Positions 6,941-16,974 of a DNA stretch of 64,000 nucleotides are shown here, piece after piece. A model generated the notes under the pieces. That model saw only the letters and a program-made list of their open reading frames with translations. It was not told where the DNA came from and searched no databases. The position numbers and the translations under genes are program-made. Every line of letters begins with the position of its first letter. Within the stretch, counting starts at the first letter, position 1. This DNA is from Phycisphaerae bacterium. GTDB taxonomy: Bacteria > Planctomycetota > Phycisphaerae > UBA1845 > PWPN01. The stretch is from positions 34,183 through 98,182 of the forward strand of contig JAUCQB010000265.1 of assembly GCA_030372985.1 (NCBI GenBank), written 5' to 3'.

Positions 6941-9355
6941 TTACTCGATGGTGGTGTTGCCGCTCGTGATCGTCGTGCCGGTCAAGCCGGTCACGCCGGT
7001 CAACTGGATGAGCACGTCGCCACCGGCGATGCCGTCCACGCCCTCCGAGATGAAGACGTAGCTGTTGCCACCCTGCTCGAACACGCAGAACTGTCCAGCC
7101 GCAGCAGCGCCGCCGGCATTAATGCCGGCCTCGGCGGCAACGATCCGCTCGGCCAACGTATCATCGGCCGCATTGAACGAGCAGATACCCTCGGCATTGA
7201 TGGTCGCCACGGCTACGCCACCGGCCGCGTTCTGGACAATAGTCAGATCGACCGCATAGTCGATGATATCGGAGGCTGTCGCCCAGTCCGAGATCGTGTC
7301 AAAAACGCCGGCGGCCGGAGGCCCGCTGATGTCGCCGGCAGCGAACTTGAACGTGTCCGCACCAGCCCCACCCGTCATAGCATCATCGCCGACGCCGCCG
7401 GTGATGCTGTCGTCACCGTCGCCGCCGTTGATCTGGTCGTTCCCGGGCAGACCGTCGAGCGTGTCATTGCCGGCGTCGCCAGCCAGGATGTCTGGGTTAG
7501 CGCCACCCGTGATGGTATCGTTGCCCTGACCGCCGGCGATCTGGTTGGGCACGCCGGCATTGCCGACGATGGTCAGGTTGCCGGTCAACGCCGAGGCGCT
7601 GACGGTGACGCTGACGGGGGCCAACAGCGTGCCGGCGTTCAGATTCTGGTCGCCGGTGATCGTGATCGTCTCGGTCACGAAGGCCTGATCGCTCATCACG
7701 ATGCCGGGCGCGATCGCATTGGCGGTCGTGCCGCCCGAGTTGATGGTCAGCGCATCCACGCCCAAGTTCGGACCACCGCCGCTAACGTTGATCACGCCGC
7801 AGCCATTGCCGTCGCCGGCCAGGTCGATGGTCAGAGCCTCGTCCGTGTCGCCACCGTCGTACGAGGCCGTAATCGCTCCGGCGGTCTCGCCCGTGTCCAG
7901 AGCCACCTGGATGGTGACGTTGTTGTCGGCATCATCAAAAATAAAGGCAACGGCGCCGACGGTGGTCGGCTCCAGGATGACCTGGTCGATGCCCAAAGCC
8001 TGCTGAGGCCCGCCGGTGCTGAAGTCGAAGCCCCCGCCCGCGGGGAAAGTGATGCCGATTCCGAAATCTCCGGTCAGGCCCGAAGCATCCAGCAGAACAT
8101 CCATGTTGGCGGGGCCGGCGACCTTCTGGATCGTCAGGCCGCCAGCTCCGGTAATGGCGAGCGCGCTGCCGGCAGGGTCTAGCACGATGTCCCCGGCGGC
8201 GGTCCCGAAGATCGACGCGGCGGAAGCCGCATCGATCACGCTGTCGGCCGTCGCCTCGACGGTCAGCGTATCGAGCACATTCGCACCTGCGGTGCCGTCA
8301 TACTCGAACGCGGCTCCATCGGCGGTGCCATCCAAGGTCAGGGCGACCGACCCGATGTCGTCAGCCGGAACCAGCTTGAACTTGTCGGCAAAGCCCGCGG
8401 CCAGCGAGATCGCATAATCAGCGCCGGCTTCGGCATTGTTGATGGTCAGCCCGGCGGTGCCCGCCGCGCCGTAGGCCGTTGTGCCCACAAAGTTAGTCGC
8501 ATCAACAATCTTGTCGGCAGTTCCGACGGTCGTGAAGTTCATGGTTGCGACGTTAATGAAGTTGGCCGCACCGGGGTTGGCGGCGATCTCAGCCTCGAGC
8601 ACATCGTTGCCGCCGGCCCCATTGACCACGTCATTGGCCTGGATGGTGTTGATGCCGGCGGTGAAGGTGTCGTCGCCGGTCGTGCCCTCCAGAACGTCAC
8701 CGTCCAGCGTAGTCAGTTCGAACGAGGTCAGCGCCGAAACGACGACGTCGATCGTGTCGCTGGCGGTGTTGCCTTCCGCGTCGAGCACGCCCACGCGAAT
8801 GGTGAACGTGCCGAGAGCGTCGTTCGAGAAGGCCGCATTCGTAACCTGGGCGTCGTCGGGATCGAGCACAACCGTGCCGGCATCGCCGAGAGTGACGATC
8901 GACCAGTTATAGGCTATGGCCGTCCCGTTGGTGGCCAGGGCCGTGAGAGGCAGGGTGTCGCCACCCTCGGCCGTCTCGGCGCCCGTGATCTGCACCGCGA
9001 TCGCGTAAGTCACCGTCACGGTCACGTCGGCGGTGTCGGTGTCGCCGTCGGCATCCGTCACCGTGCAGGTGAAGACGGTGGTCGCCGTCACGGTTGCCGA
9101 CGCATCCCCATTAGCGGGGTCCTCATCGGTGATGGTGGTGGCCGGGCTGGCCGTCCAGGCAAAGGTGTACGGCTCGGTGCCGTTTTCAGCGGTGGCGGTC
9201 AGCGTCACGTCGACGCTGTTGACGCCGGACGTCGGGGTGGCCGTGGCCGTCACGGTCAACACCTTCGGCTTCGGGATGCAAATCGCACCCGACGTGGCGA
9301 ACAGAGCGGCCGCTACCGCCAAGGCCGCCCAAGCCCTGAAGTTTCGATTAAACAT
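6941..9355 (-). CDS. S-layer-like secreted protein with Ig/PKD-like domains and RTX repeats
   Basis: An 804-residue protein with a signal peptide (FRAWAALAVAAALFATSGA). Residues ~33-205 hold two Ig/PKD-like domains (TPTSGVNSVDVTLTATAENG; VFTCTVTDADGDTDTADVTV). A long Ala/Gly/Thr/Asp-rich beta region follows, with EGTTGDDTFTAGINTIQAND, as in Caulobacter-type S-layer proteins. About five GGxGxDxL calcium-binding repeats lie near residues 605-668 (GNDTITGG, GNDTLDG, GDDSITGG). The end resembles an RTX C-terminal module (TFKFAAGDI, DTISDWATASDIIDYA). There is almost no Lys or Cys. It probably coats the cell surface; the exporter is not in the window. A strong SD (AGGAGGTAACT, 9361-9371) precedes the start. 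Confidence 0.75.
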   Translation of the reverse strand: MFNRNFRAWAALAVAAALFATSGAICIPKPKVLTVTATATPTSGVNSVDVTLTATAENGTEPYTFAWTASPATTITDEDPANGDASATVTATTVFTCTVTDADGDTDTADVTVTVTYAIAVQITGAETAEGGDTLPLTALATNGTAIAYNWSIVTLGDAGTVVLDPDDAQVTNAAFSNDALGTFTIRVGVLDAEGNTASDTIDVVVSALTSFELTTLDGDVLEGTTGDDTFTAGINTIQANDVVNGAGGNDVLEAEIAANPGAANFINVATMNFTTVGTADKIVDATNFVGTTAYGAAGTAGLTINNAEAGADYAISLAAGFADKFKLVPADDIGSVALTLDGTADGAAFEYDGTAGANVLDTLTVEATADSVIDAASAASIFGTAAGDIVLDPAGSALAITGAGGLTIQKVAGPANMDVLLDASGLTGDFGIGITFPAGGGFDFSTGGPQQALGIDQVILEPTTVGAVAFIFDDADNNVTIQVALDTGETAGAITASYDGGDTDEALTIDLAGDGNGCGVINVSGGGPNLGVDALTINSGGTTANAIAPGIVMSDQAFVTETITITGDQNLNAGTLLAPVSVTVSASALTGNLTIVGNAGVPNQIAGGQGNDTITGGANPDILAGDAGNDTLDGLPGNDQINGGDGDDSITGGVGDDAMTGGAGADTFKFAAGDISGPPAAGVFDTISDWATASDIIDYAVDLTIVQNAAGGVAVATINAEGICSFNAADDTLAERIVAAEAGINAGGAAAAGQFCVFEQGGNSYVFISEGVDGIAGGDVLIQLTGVTGLTGTTITSGNTTIE

Positions 9356-9865
9356 TTCTGAGTTACCTCCTACACTAGAACTAAGAACGCTACAATTCTG
9401 TTTCTTCGAGGGGTCATGGCTCGGACCGACGCCCGGCCCGGTTTCACCTGTCTCGCCGCCCGCCAGGCGGGGTCCGCCCGCGGGTTTCCAGATCTCGGAT
9501 TTGGCGACCCGGGCCCTGGAAAGCCGCGGCCGCTACCAGCGAAACAGGATGGCCCGACAACCGATCAGCGGTCCTCGCCAACCATCCCCTCGAAACGCTT
9601 ACCAGATTGTCAAACATCACTCTCCGGCGGACCGCCCGCCGGCACGTATCGGCCCTCAAAATGCGTCATCGGTGATCCTCGCCCGCAGGCCAGACCAACC
9701 GAACGCATTGTTCCGACTTTCTTTGCGGCAATTGATTTGCAACTTCTCGTTAATGCGATCTCTCGCGCCAAAGACCAGCATCAACACCTACTTACGTCAC
9801 ATTCAGGCCTTCGGACGCGCCAACGAACTCGGCACGAAAAACTCAAGCCCGATAAACAACGACGA
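9356..9865 (-). other. Long untranslated leader of the S-layer-like gene
   Basis: About 510 bases lie between the predicted transcription start and the ATG at 9355. ORFs across the region are Arg/Pro-rich with no recognisable domain. Several short inverted repeats occur (for example CCCGCC/GGCGGG near 9460). S-layer genes often have long stable leaders, which is the preferred reading. Confidence 0.4.
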
Positions 9866-9871
9866 CCAACA

Positions 9872-9899
9872 ATCTTACGGGGCCACCGAGGGTTGTCAA
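9872..9899 (-). promoter_or_regulatory. Sigma-70 promoter of the S-layer-like gene
   Basis: On the minus strand a perfect -35 TTGACA (9899-9894) and a -10 TAAGAT (9877-9872) are separated by 16 bases. No other gene on this strand starts between it and 9355. The stretch 9900-10267 beyond it holds no gene I can support. Confidence 0.6.
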
Positions 9900-10267
9900 T
9901 ACCGTCCGGCCACTTTTTTCGGCCGGGGGGCCTTGCTTGCGGCAGGCCTTGCCTTTGGCAAAGCCGGCTCTGCCACCCGCCAGCCTCGGACTCGCATGGC
10001 ATCCCTACGGAGGTACCCTGCAATGCTCCCGTCCACGCGGGCATAGGCGCGTGTCTCATCAGGGTTTATCGTTCGGAATCCTCCCGATACAACAGTGTTT
10101 TCCCCCGAATCGGCCCAAAAAGGCCTTCTATTCATAGCGACCTCGAGAGAGGAAGGGTTCAGGGTTCACACACACCGTGGCAGAGAGTTGCCAATAGACG
10201 GCTTATCGTCATAGAGGGGGCGGCAGAGGCAAATCGCGTCGATGAGAGTCTGCTCCCGCCTGGCGCG

Positions 10268-11530
10268 CTATCCCGTGTACTCGGGTGAGGTGGACGGCCG
10301 GCCCTCGCGGACGCGACGCCCCGGAGGAAACGCCAGTTTCCTGACCACCCGCTGCTTGAGTTTGAGCCGCGAGCGAAGATTGTCCAGGGCGTTCATGAAA
10401 TTGATGTACGAGTCGTACGGCGAATCGTAGGGGTTGAAGTATCGGTGCACATCGCCGTCGGCGAAGTACTTCACACACATGTAGTAGAAATGATCCGAGC
10501 CCTGCATGATTCGCCAGTCGCGAAGAATGTTCGGATCGCCGGAAGCCTTGACGTCCTTCTCCAGCCGATACAACTCGTGCAGGGCGTTGGACTGCATGGC
10601 ATTGCCCAGCCAGGCGGAGAGATCACGCTCGGTGTCCGCCCAACTGATCATGTGCGGCACGTCGTACACGCCGGAGACCGGATAGGTGTCGATCACCTCA
10701 GAGGGCGTCTTGAAGTTGTTCTCCCGGCACCTGAAGATCTCGTGAGGCAGGTGGTTGAGGAACTCAAAGATCCCCGTCTCGGCCCACTGGTGCTCGCCCA
10801 ACGTCTCGTAATCCATGAACAGGTTGACGGTGTGTCCGTGGTCGTTGAGCCGATTGATCCACACGGCGAATTTCTCGGCGGTCAGCGGCCATTCGGACCA
10901 GTGCCGGTTCGAGAAACGAAAAGCCACGTCGTCGCTGAGCCGGTAATTCTTGAGCAGGAGGGCGACCTGATCGGTGCTCGGCGGGCGGTACACGTAGTTC
11001 GGGGAACGATAGCCGAGCAGGTGATCGGCCCCTTCGCAGATGACGCCCTTGAAGCCCATTTCCGCGACGTATGCCCCGAGATCGTTGTTGTAGATCAGCT
11101 CGGTGTTGCGGAAGACCTGCGGTCTGCTGCCGAAAAGCTCGCTGATGCGGTCCTGGTGCATCGCCACCTGCTCGGCGAACTCCTCCCTCGAATAGAGAAA
11201 ACTCAGCGTGTGGTAATAGGTTTCGGCGAGGAACTCGACGCAACCGGTCTCGGCAAGCCGCTGGAAGACGTCGAGGACCTCGGGGGCATACCGCTCGAAC
11301 TGCTCGAGGATCACGCCGCTCAGCGAATAGGCGACCTTGAAATGGCCCTCGTAGCGACGCACGAGGTCGAGAATCAGCCGCGTGGCCGGCAGATAACATT
11401 TGGCCGCCACCTTGCGGCAGACTTCCTCGTTCTTGGCGTCGTCAAAGTAATGGCAGTCGGTATCGAAGATGCTGTAACGACGTAACCGGAACGGCTGATG
11501 CACCTGGAAGTAAAAACATACCGATGGCAC
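10268..11530 (-). CDS. Glycoside hydrolase family 57 (alpha-amylase type)
   Basis: A 420-residue enzyme. GH57 proteins hydrolyse or rearrange alpha-1,4-glucans with retention. The opening VCFYFQVHQPFRLRRYSIFD holds the family's HQP motif. FRNTELIYNN carries the predicted nucleophile Glu and LFMDYETLGEHQ the acid/base Asp; SGVYDVPHMISWADTERDLSAWLGN is the usual closing conserved segment. No signal peptide, so it probably acts on cytoplasmic storage glucan. The GTG at 11530 is chosen because AGAGG lies 7 bases upstream and the residue after it begins the family's conserved N-terminus; the longer ORF starts with TTG at 11590. The tail (RRVREGRPSTSPEYTG) is basic. It stands alone between two RTX-type genes. 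Confidence 0.88.
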   Translation of the reverse strand: MPSVCFYFQVHQPFRLRRYSIFDTDCHYFDDAKNEEVCRKVAAKCYLPATRLILDLVRRYEGHFKVAYSLSGVILEQFERYAPEVLDVFQRLAETGCVEFLAETYYHTLSFLYSREEFAEQVAMHQDRISELFGSRPQVFRNTELIYNNDLGAYVAEMGFKGVICEGADHLLGYRSPNYVYRPPSTDQVALLLKNYRLSDDVAFRFSNRHWSEWPLTAEKFAVWINRLNDHGHTVNLFMDYETLGEHQWAETGIFEFLNHLPHEIFRCRENNFKTPSEVIDTYPVSGVYDVPHMISWADTERDLSAWLGNAMQSNALHELYRLEKDVKASGDPNILRDWRIMQGSDHFYYMCVKYFADGDVHRYFNPYDSPYDSYINFMNALDNLRSRLKLKQRVVRKLAFPPGRRVREGRPSTSPEYTG

Positions 11531-11732
11531 TGGCACACCTCTGGCCACGCACGGCCGGGACTGAGCGGGACAGATTCGCGTCTGCGACAAGGCGGCCCGT
11601 CAGCGAACGCATCGTCCCAGGAACCACGGTCCTCCGGCACGATCACCACCGGCGGCGACCCGCACCGAAAGACGGTCAACCGCTCGACAACCGCTGCTTC
11701 ATCGCCCCCCCTGCATGGAGACCAACGATGAC

Positions 11733-11738
11733 ATTATA
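11733..11738 (-). promoter_or_regulatory. -10 box (TATAAT) upstream of the GH57 gene
   Basis: A perfect TATAAT on the minus strand, about 200 bases upstream of the chosen GTG. A weak -35 (CTGTCC) lies 18 bases further upstream. Confidence 0.45.
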
Positions 11739-11801
11739 ACTCCTCGCGGGATAAAGGGACAGTGGGAACGCCAGGCTGTGGCCCCGGCAAGGTAAGAATA
11801 A

Positions 11802-11830
11802 GCTCGACCGGGTGGGATCCCCGGTCGAGC
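11802..11830 (-). terminator. Terminator hairpin after the large RTX gene
   Basis: A perfect 11-bp stem (GCTCGACCGGG and complement) with a 7-base loop, 54 bases past the stop at 11884. The following minus-strand bases TTATTCTT make a modest U tract. Confidence 0.6.
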
Positions 11831-11883
11831 ATTGTTTCCTCTCTGTTCGAAAGGCCGGACGGTCTGACAGATCAACGGGTCAC

Positions 11884-14800
11884 TTACCACTCCCGCCGCT
11901 TCATCACCGCCAGCATGAGCAGCCCGGCCATGACGAGCGTCAGATTGGCACCCGCTCCGCAGATGGGCAATCGCCAGCGCAGCGGCGAGCCCGAATCCGA
12001 ATCGTCAACGGCGTTCTGATCGCCGTCGTCGCCGGCCGGATCCTCATGATCGGTGTCACCCGGATCTGTGTCTGTACCGGGATCGGTGTCGGGGGGGTCG
12101 GTGGGCTCGCCGCCCGCGTCATCCGGCGTGATCGGGTTGCCGTTGTCGCCGAGAACAGTCACGACGACCGCGTCAACGGCGGTCGAGCCGATGCTGTCGG
12201 TCACGGTCAGAACATAGGTCGTGGTCTCGGTCGGGGCCACCGTGATCGCCGGGATGTTCTTGGCGGTCAGGAACCCGCCGTCACCAGTTCCTTGGACTTG
12301 CCAGGAGTACGTATACGGGGCCAGACCTCCGGTGATCGTCGGCTTGAGAGTAAGCTGCTGCCCGAGCGAAATGGTCCGGTCCACGCCGGCGAGCACGCTG
12401 AACGCCGCCGCGACTTTCACCTTGACAAAGGCCACCTTGACGGTGCCCTTGGAATCCGTCACCGTCACCCGGTACGACGTGTCGCGAACGGGCGAAGCGA
12501 TGGCCGTTTGGATCTGGTTCGCCTGGAACGAACTCGGGGTGTAGGTCAGGATGGTCACCGTTCGGTCTGCGTTCTGGACATCGATGTCCGTCGTCGGATC
12601 CCACTTGGCGGTATAGGGCGGGACGCCGCCACTGGCCGAGAATCGCAATTCGACCTGCCCGCCGGGCTCGCTGACCTTCAACTCGCCCTGGACTCCCAGG
12701 ATGATCTGGAGTTGAGGAGCGGGAACGGTCCCGCCGCCGGTGCCGCCGGTGTCGGCCTCGAGGGTGATCGGCCCGGCCGGCCCGAGCACCAGTTCAATGC
12801 CCGGCAACATATCAGTGCCGTCTTGGCCGTCGTTGCTGACGAAATACACGCCCGTGTCCGGGTCTTGCGATACGGTGAACTCGGCCGGATCGACACACGG
12901 AATGGCATACGTGTCACACTCATAGGAGGCCGTGTCCTGGCCCAAGCCGCCCGTCAGCGTGTCATTGCCCGGACCGCCCGCGAGGATGTCATCACCGTTC
13001 AGGCCGTAGATAAGATTGTCCGACTGATTGCCGATCAATACGTCACCCTGGCCGGTCGAACCCATCCAGCGGGAGCCGATCAGGTTCTCGAAGCCCAGGA
13101 GCGTATCCGATCCCCCGGCGCCAGGAATTTGCGGCTGAGTGTCTGCCAGGCTGATCGTGACCGGCCCGTTGACGTGGGAGTACGCAAGGAAATCACCCTT
13201 GCCCAGATACGTCTGGTCCCCGCCCTGGAGGTAGTCGTCGCCCTTGCCGGACTCAATCAGGTCGTCGCCCGGCTCGATGGCGCCCAGATCCGTGGGAAGG
13301 AATCGGATCGCGAGCTGGCTCGCCGGATCGCCGCTGCCCGGGCCATCTCCGAAGATGATGTTGTCGTACAAAATGGGGTTGGACGCGGTCGGCAGCCGGT
13401 TCTCATTGGGCTCATTTGGATTATACACCGAATCGCCGCTGACCAGAATGTCGTTGCCGCTCCAGCCGATCAGCATGTTCGGCTTGGACTTGCCAGGCTC
13501 CTGCTTGTGGCCAAAGATCACGTCGTCGCCGGAAGTACCCAGAACGATCTCGAGGCGGTCGAGAGACTCGTTGAAATACGGCGTCGACGTTGAATCGGCG
13601 GGACTATTGATGATGGTATCCAGCGAGCGCGACGTCGGTGGGATCGGCGGGGTCGAGAACCCGACTCCTGGGTCGCCGCCGTCCACCGCCGTGTCGGGAC
13701 ACACCACGGTGTTGAGGTTCGTACAGGGAGCCAGGGGCAGCGGCGTCAGGGCCGTGGGCAGCGCCGGCAGGACGGACAGATCATCGGCCAATTCCTGCTC
13801 GAACGTCGCCAGGTTCACCGAAGTCTTGCGCAGGTTCACCACCACCGGCGTGACCGCCGCGGGCGAGCCCACCGAGACCGAGGGAATGAAGTCCGAATAA
13901 TCGAGCACATCCACATCGAAGCCGCCGGAGAGGGTATCGGCGCCAGGTCCGCCGCGGACCAGGTCATCGCCGCCGTCGCCATAGAGCTTGTCGTTGCCCC
14001 ACTCACCGAACAGGTAGTCGTTTCCACCGGCGATCGCGTGCTCAGCCTTGAGCTCGAGGCCCAGGCCCATCAGCCGGCCCGCAACGATCGCCGCGACATC
14101 CGGGTCGTTGCCGTCCGGGTCGCAATGCATGTCGGTGTCGCCGCAGATAATGTCGTTGCCCAAGCCACCGACGACCAGGTCCTCGCCGCCCCGGCCCATG
14201 ACGATGTCGTTTCCGAGCCGGCCGAGCAGGATGTTCACGAAATTGCCATAATAGAAGTAGTTGGCGTAACGGCCGGCGTACAGATCCTTGTACGAGTACA
14301 CCCAGTTCGGCTCATAGAAGTAGGCGCCGCTGGAAGCCAGAGCCTCGGCCACCTGGACCATCTGAAGGGTCTCGCTCGTACCGATGATCACATCGTTGAA
14401 ATCCGAGCCGAGGACGTTCTCGATACCGTAGATGTAGTCGTATCCGGTGCTGAAGCCGAACATCATCGGATCGCCATCGTCGTAGGCCGTGCCCTCAATG
14501 TCCCGGAAGGCCGTCGCCTCGGTATTGCCGCCCAGCATGACCACCACGCCCGAATGGTACCACTGGGACGCGCTGGAGTAATCCAGCGTGTCGCGAGGGC
14601 TGAAGTCCTTGTAATCGAAGTAAATGCCGTCATTGCCGCCGTAGATTTCGTCGATACCGGCATTGCCCTGGATAACGTCGTCGTCGGGCCCGCCCACCAG
14701 GTAATCGTCGCCCGCGCCGCCGTAGATCTCGTCGTCGCCCTCCTGGCCAAAGATGTAGTCGTCGTATATGGCGAGCGTGGCGGGTGCAACGGGATCAATG

Positions 14801-16974
14801 TCCCAGATTCCATCGGGACCGATGTAGTCGTAGTCGAAGTCGCCATAAATGACGTCATTCCAGATCATGCTCTCATACCAGAGATCCGTATCCGGGGCGA
14901 CCTCTCTTCCGTTCTCGAAATCACCGTAGATCACGTCAATGCCGCCGCAGCCATAAATCACATCCAACATGGGTCCGCCGGCGATGCTGTCGTTTCCGGC
15001 GGCCAAGGAGTCCGGGAAAAATGGCGGTTTGCCGGTCGGGATGTGGAGGTCACCCCAGATGTAATCACTGCCGGAGGTATCGATGGAGTTCTCGCTGTCA
15101 GCCGGATCCGGATAGCTGCCGTCGCCGTAGAGTTCGTCAGGGCCGGCGCCGCCGACCACGTAATCAGTTCCAGGCCCGCCCCAGATCTTGTCCGAGCCGA
15201 TGGCGAACGCCCAACTGGTCGGCGGAACCATCTGAGTGATCTCGCCCGTGTCGGGATCACGCAGCACCCGCCGGACGATCTCGGCGATACCCAGGATCTC
15301 GATGTTCTGGGGCATCGTCGGGTCAAAGGGGTTGGGCTCGCCCAGCTCGAAGTCCGGTATCCGGTTGCCGTTGGTGTCAAAAGGCGTCGGGGCATTGGGC
15401 CCATAGCCAAGCAGCTCGTCGCCGTCGCCAAACAGATAGTCCAGCGATGTATAACCGTAGATTTCGTCGTTACCGTCCCCACCCAGGACCAGATCCGCAT
15501 CGTTCACCCAGTCGCCGTCCAGGCAACTGGCCGCTTCTCCCTCATCGGTTTCCGCTCCGCAGGAGCGAATCGTATCATTGCCCTCGTTGCCGAAGATGAT
15601 GTCCGCCCGACGGCCCGTCAGGATGGTGTCATTGTGAGCCATGGCCAGAACAACGGTGCTGCTGTCGGCATTGCCGGTGATGGTGTCGGGATTGTTGGTG
15701 GTGCGAACGGCGCTGAAACGCCCCAGCGTGTCCTCGTCGCCGTGGGTGTCGTTGGCTGTGCCTTCGGGGAGGTTCACGGTCACGCCTTCGCCGCCGCCGT
15801 CGCGCAGGTAGTCGAGCAGGTCGAACTCGCCGCCGCCGCCGGTGAGCGTGTCGCCGCCCGGCCCGCCGGTGATGATGTCATTGTCGCCGCCGCCGGAGAC
15901 ATCGTCGTCACCGGGACCGCCGAACACGTAATCGAATCCCCCCTGGCCGTTGATCGTGTCGTTGCCGGCTCCGCCGCTGATGAAGTCGTTGCCCTCTCCA
16001 CCTCTGAGAATGTCATCGTCCGCATCGCCGAAGATCACGTCACTGAAGAAATCCCTGACCCCCGGCACGTCCAGCGGCCGGTTCTTCGGTGCCAGCAGGC
16101 ACTCGGCGGGCGATTCATCGCCGCCGCTGATAAAGTCGCTGCCCGAACCGCCGTAGATGGTGTCGTTGCCCGGCCCGCCGTCGATGGGAATCTCGTCTGC
16201 AGGGTCGCCGTCATCGCCGTCGCCGGCATCGATGAAGTCATTGCCCGCACCGCCCCAGATCAGGTCGTCGTCGTCCTCGCCATACAGCGTGTCATCGCCG
16301 TCCTCGCCGTCGATCTGGTCCGCGCCTTCGTTGCCGCGAGCCTCGTCGTCGTCGTAGCCGCAGAAAATCACATCATCCCCGGCTCCGCCGGTGATCACGT
16401 CGGCGTCGGTGATCGTCGGATCCAGGCCCATCGGTGGTCCGCCGACGATCAGGTCGTTGCCTGGCCCGCCGGTCAGCGTGTCGTCGCCCGTGCCGCCGTC
16501 AATGTCCAGAAGCAACGACTCATCCTCGATTTCGCTGCAATCGACCTGGTCATTTCCTTCGAGCGCATCAACATAAGCGGTCTCGATGCCCTCTCGCACC
16601 ACATAGCAGGACCAGGCATTGCCCTGATCGTCGGCGTAATCGACCCAGATACCCTCGACTGAATCGAGCGTGTCATCCGTCGGGTCGGCGGGCGTTCCGT
16701 TGTCGTTGAGCACGTTGGCATCAGCGATGCGGATCGCGATCGTGTCATCTCCGGTGGTGCCCGTGACGAACACCTCGGTCGCGGTGACGGCGACCTCGGT
16801 CGGATGGTTGGTTATGCAGTCAGGGTCAGGGGCTTGCGCATAGGCTGTCGTGGCGTTCAAGCCGCACAACAGGACCGCGAACAGCAGCGCGCCTGCGACG
16901 AGGCCGGCCCCTCTCCGGGCAGCCAGCGCTGGACCCAAGACCCTCTCAGTGCGCTTGTGATCAATTCGCATCAT
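11884..16974 (-). CDS. Giant secreted RTX (hemolysin-type calcium-binding) repeat protein
   Basis: A 1696-residue protein. The start at 16974 or 16971 (MMRIDHKRTER) gives a signal peptide (GLVAGALLFAVLLCGLNATTAYAQA) with AAGG nine bases upstream; codons further upstream look untranslated. From about residue 130 to 1390 there are dozens of GGxGxDxLxG nonapeptides (GNDTIYGGSGSDFISGGDE, GDDYLVGGPDDDVIQG), expected to fold as calcium-filled beta rolls. Several stretches are unusually Tyr-rich. Two Ig/PKD-like domains follow (PPYTAKWDPTTDI; APYTYSWQVQGTG), then a Pro/Asp/Thr linker and a C-terminal PICGAG plus membrane helix ending KRREW. That tail resembles a sorting and anchoring signal. It is probably a surface or matrix protein; adhesion is a guess. 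Confidence 0.8.
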   Translation of the reverse strand: MMRIDHKRTERVLGPALAARRGAGLVAGALLFAVLLCGLNATTAYAQAPDPDCITNHPTEVAVTATEVFVTGTTGDDTIAIRIADANVLNDNGTPADPTDDTLDSVEGIWVDYADDQGNAWSCYVVREGIETAYVDALEGNDQVDCSEIEDESLLLDIDGGTGDDTLTGGPGNDLIVGGPPMGLDPTITDADVITGGAGDDVIFCGYDDDEARGNEGADQIDGEDGDDTLYGEDDDDLIWGGAGNDFIDAGDGDDGDPADEIPIDGGPGNDTIYGGSGSDFISGGDESPAECLLAPKNRPLDVPGVRDFFSDVIFGDADDDILRGGEGNDFISGGAGNDTINGQGGFDYVFGGPGDDDVSGGGDNDIITGGPGGDTLTGGGGEFDLLDYLRDGGGEGVTVNLPEGTANDTHGDEDTLGRFSAVRTTNNPDTITGNADSSTVVLAMAHNDTILTGRRADIIFGNEGNDTIRSCGAETDEGEAASCLDGDWVNDADLVLGGDGNDEIYGYTSLDYLFGDGDELLGYGPNAPTPFDTNGNRIPDFELGEPNPFDPTMPQNIEILGIAEIVRRVLRDPDTGEITQMVPPTSWAFAIGSDKIWGGPGTDYVVGGAGPDELYGDGSYPDPADSENSIDTSGSDYIWGDLHIPTGKPPFFPDSLAAGNDSIAGGPMLDVIYGCGGIDVIYGDFENGREVAPDTDLWYESMIWNDVIYGDFDYDYIGPDGIWDIDPVAPATLAIYDDYIFGQEGDDEIYGGAGDDYLVGGPDDDVIQGNAGIDEIYGGNDGIYFDYKDFSPRDTLDYSSASQWYHSGVVVMLGGNTEATAFRDIEGTAYDDGDPMMFGFSTGYDYIYGIENVLGSDFNDVIIGTSETLQMVQVAEALASSGAYFYEPNWVYSYKDLYAGRYANYFYYGNFVNILLGRLGNDIVMGRGGEDLVVGGLGNDIICGDTDMHCDPDGNDPDVAAIVAGRLMGLGLELKAEHAIAGGNDYLFGEWGNDKLYGDGGDDLVRGGPGADTLSGGFDVDVLDYSDFIPSVSVGSPAAVTPVVVNLRKTSVNLATFEQELADDLSVLPALPTALTPLPLAPCTNLNTVVCPDTAVDGGDPGVGFSTPPIPPTSRSLDTIINSPADSTSTPYFNESLDRLEIVLGTSGDDVIFGHKQEPGKSKPNMLIGWSGNDILVSGDSVYNPNEPNENRLPTASNPILYDNIIFGDGPGSGDPASQLAIRFLPTDLGAIEPGDDLIESGKGDDYLQGGDQTYLGKGDFLAYSHVNGPVTISLADTQPQIPGAGGSDTLLGFENLIGSRWMGSTGQGDVLIGNQSDNLIYGLNGDDILAGGPGNDTLTGGLGQDTASYECDTYAIPCVDPAEFTVSQDPDTGVYFVSNDGQDGTDMLPGIELVLGPAGPITLEADTGGTGGGTVPAPQLQIILGVQGELKVSEPGGQVELRFSASGGVPPYTAKWDPTTDIDVQNADRTVTILTYTPSSFQANQIQTAIASPVRDTSYRVTVTDSKGTVKVAFVKVKVAAAFSVLAGVDRTISLGQQLTLKPTITGGLAPYTYSWQVQGTGDGGFLTAKNIPAITVAPTETTTYVLTVTDSIGSTAVDAVVVTVLGDNGNPITPDDAGGEPTDPPDTDPGTDTDPGDTDHEDPAGDDGDQNAVDDSDSGSPLRWRLPICGAGANLTLVMAGLLMLAVMKRREW

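Noticed and set aside
9416..10288. Plus-strand ORFs of 290-337 codons
   Set aside because: Arg/Pro/Ser-rich translation in competing frames with no domain; the region is better explained as the leader and upstream DNA of the S-layer-like gene.
14000..16500. Many regularly spaced short repeats, CRISPR-like at first sight
   Set aside because: They are codons of GGxGxDxL calcium-binding repeats in an open frame, with no constant repeat or unique spacers of fixed length.
14038..16662. 874-codon plus-strand ORF
   Set aside because: It runs antisense through the RTX repeats; strong third-position GC bias opens long antisense frames. It has no domain, and the RTX frame is unmistakable.
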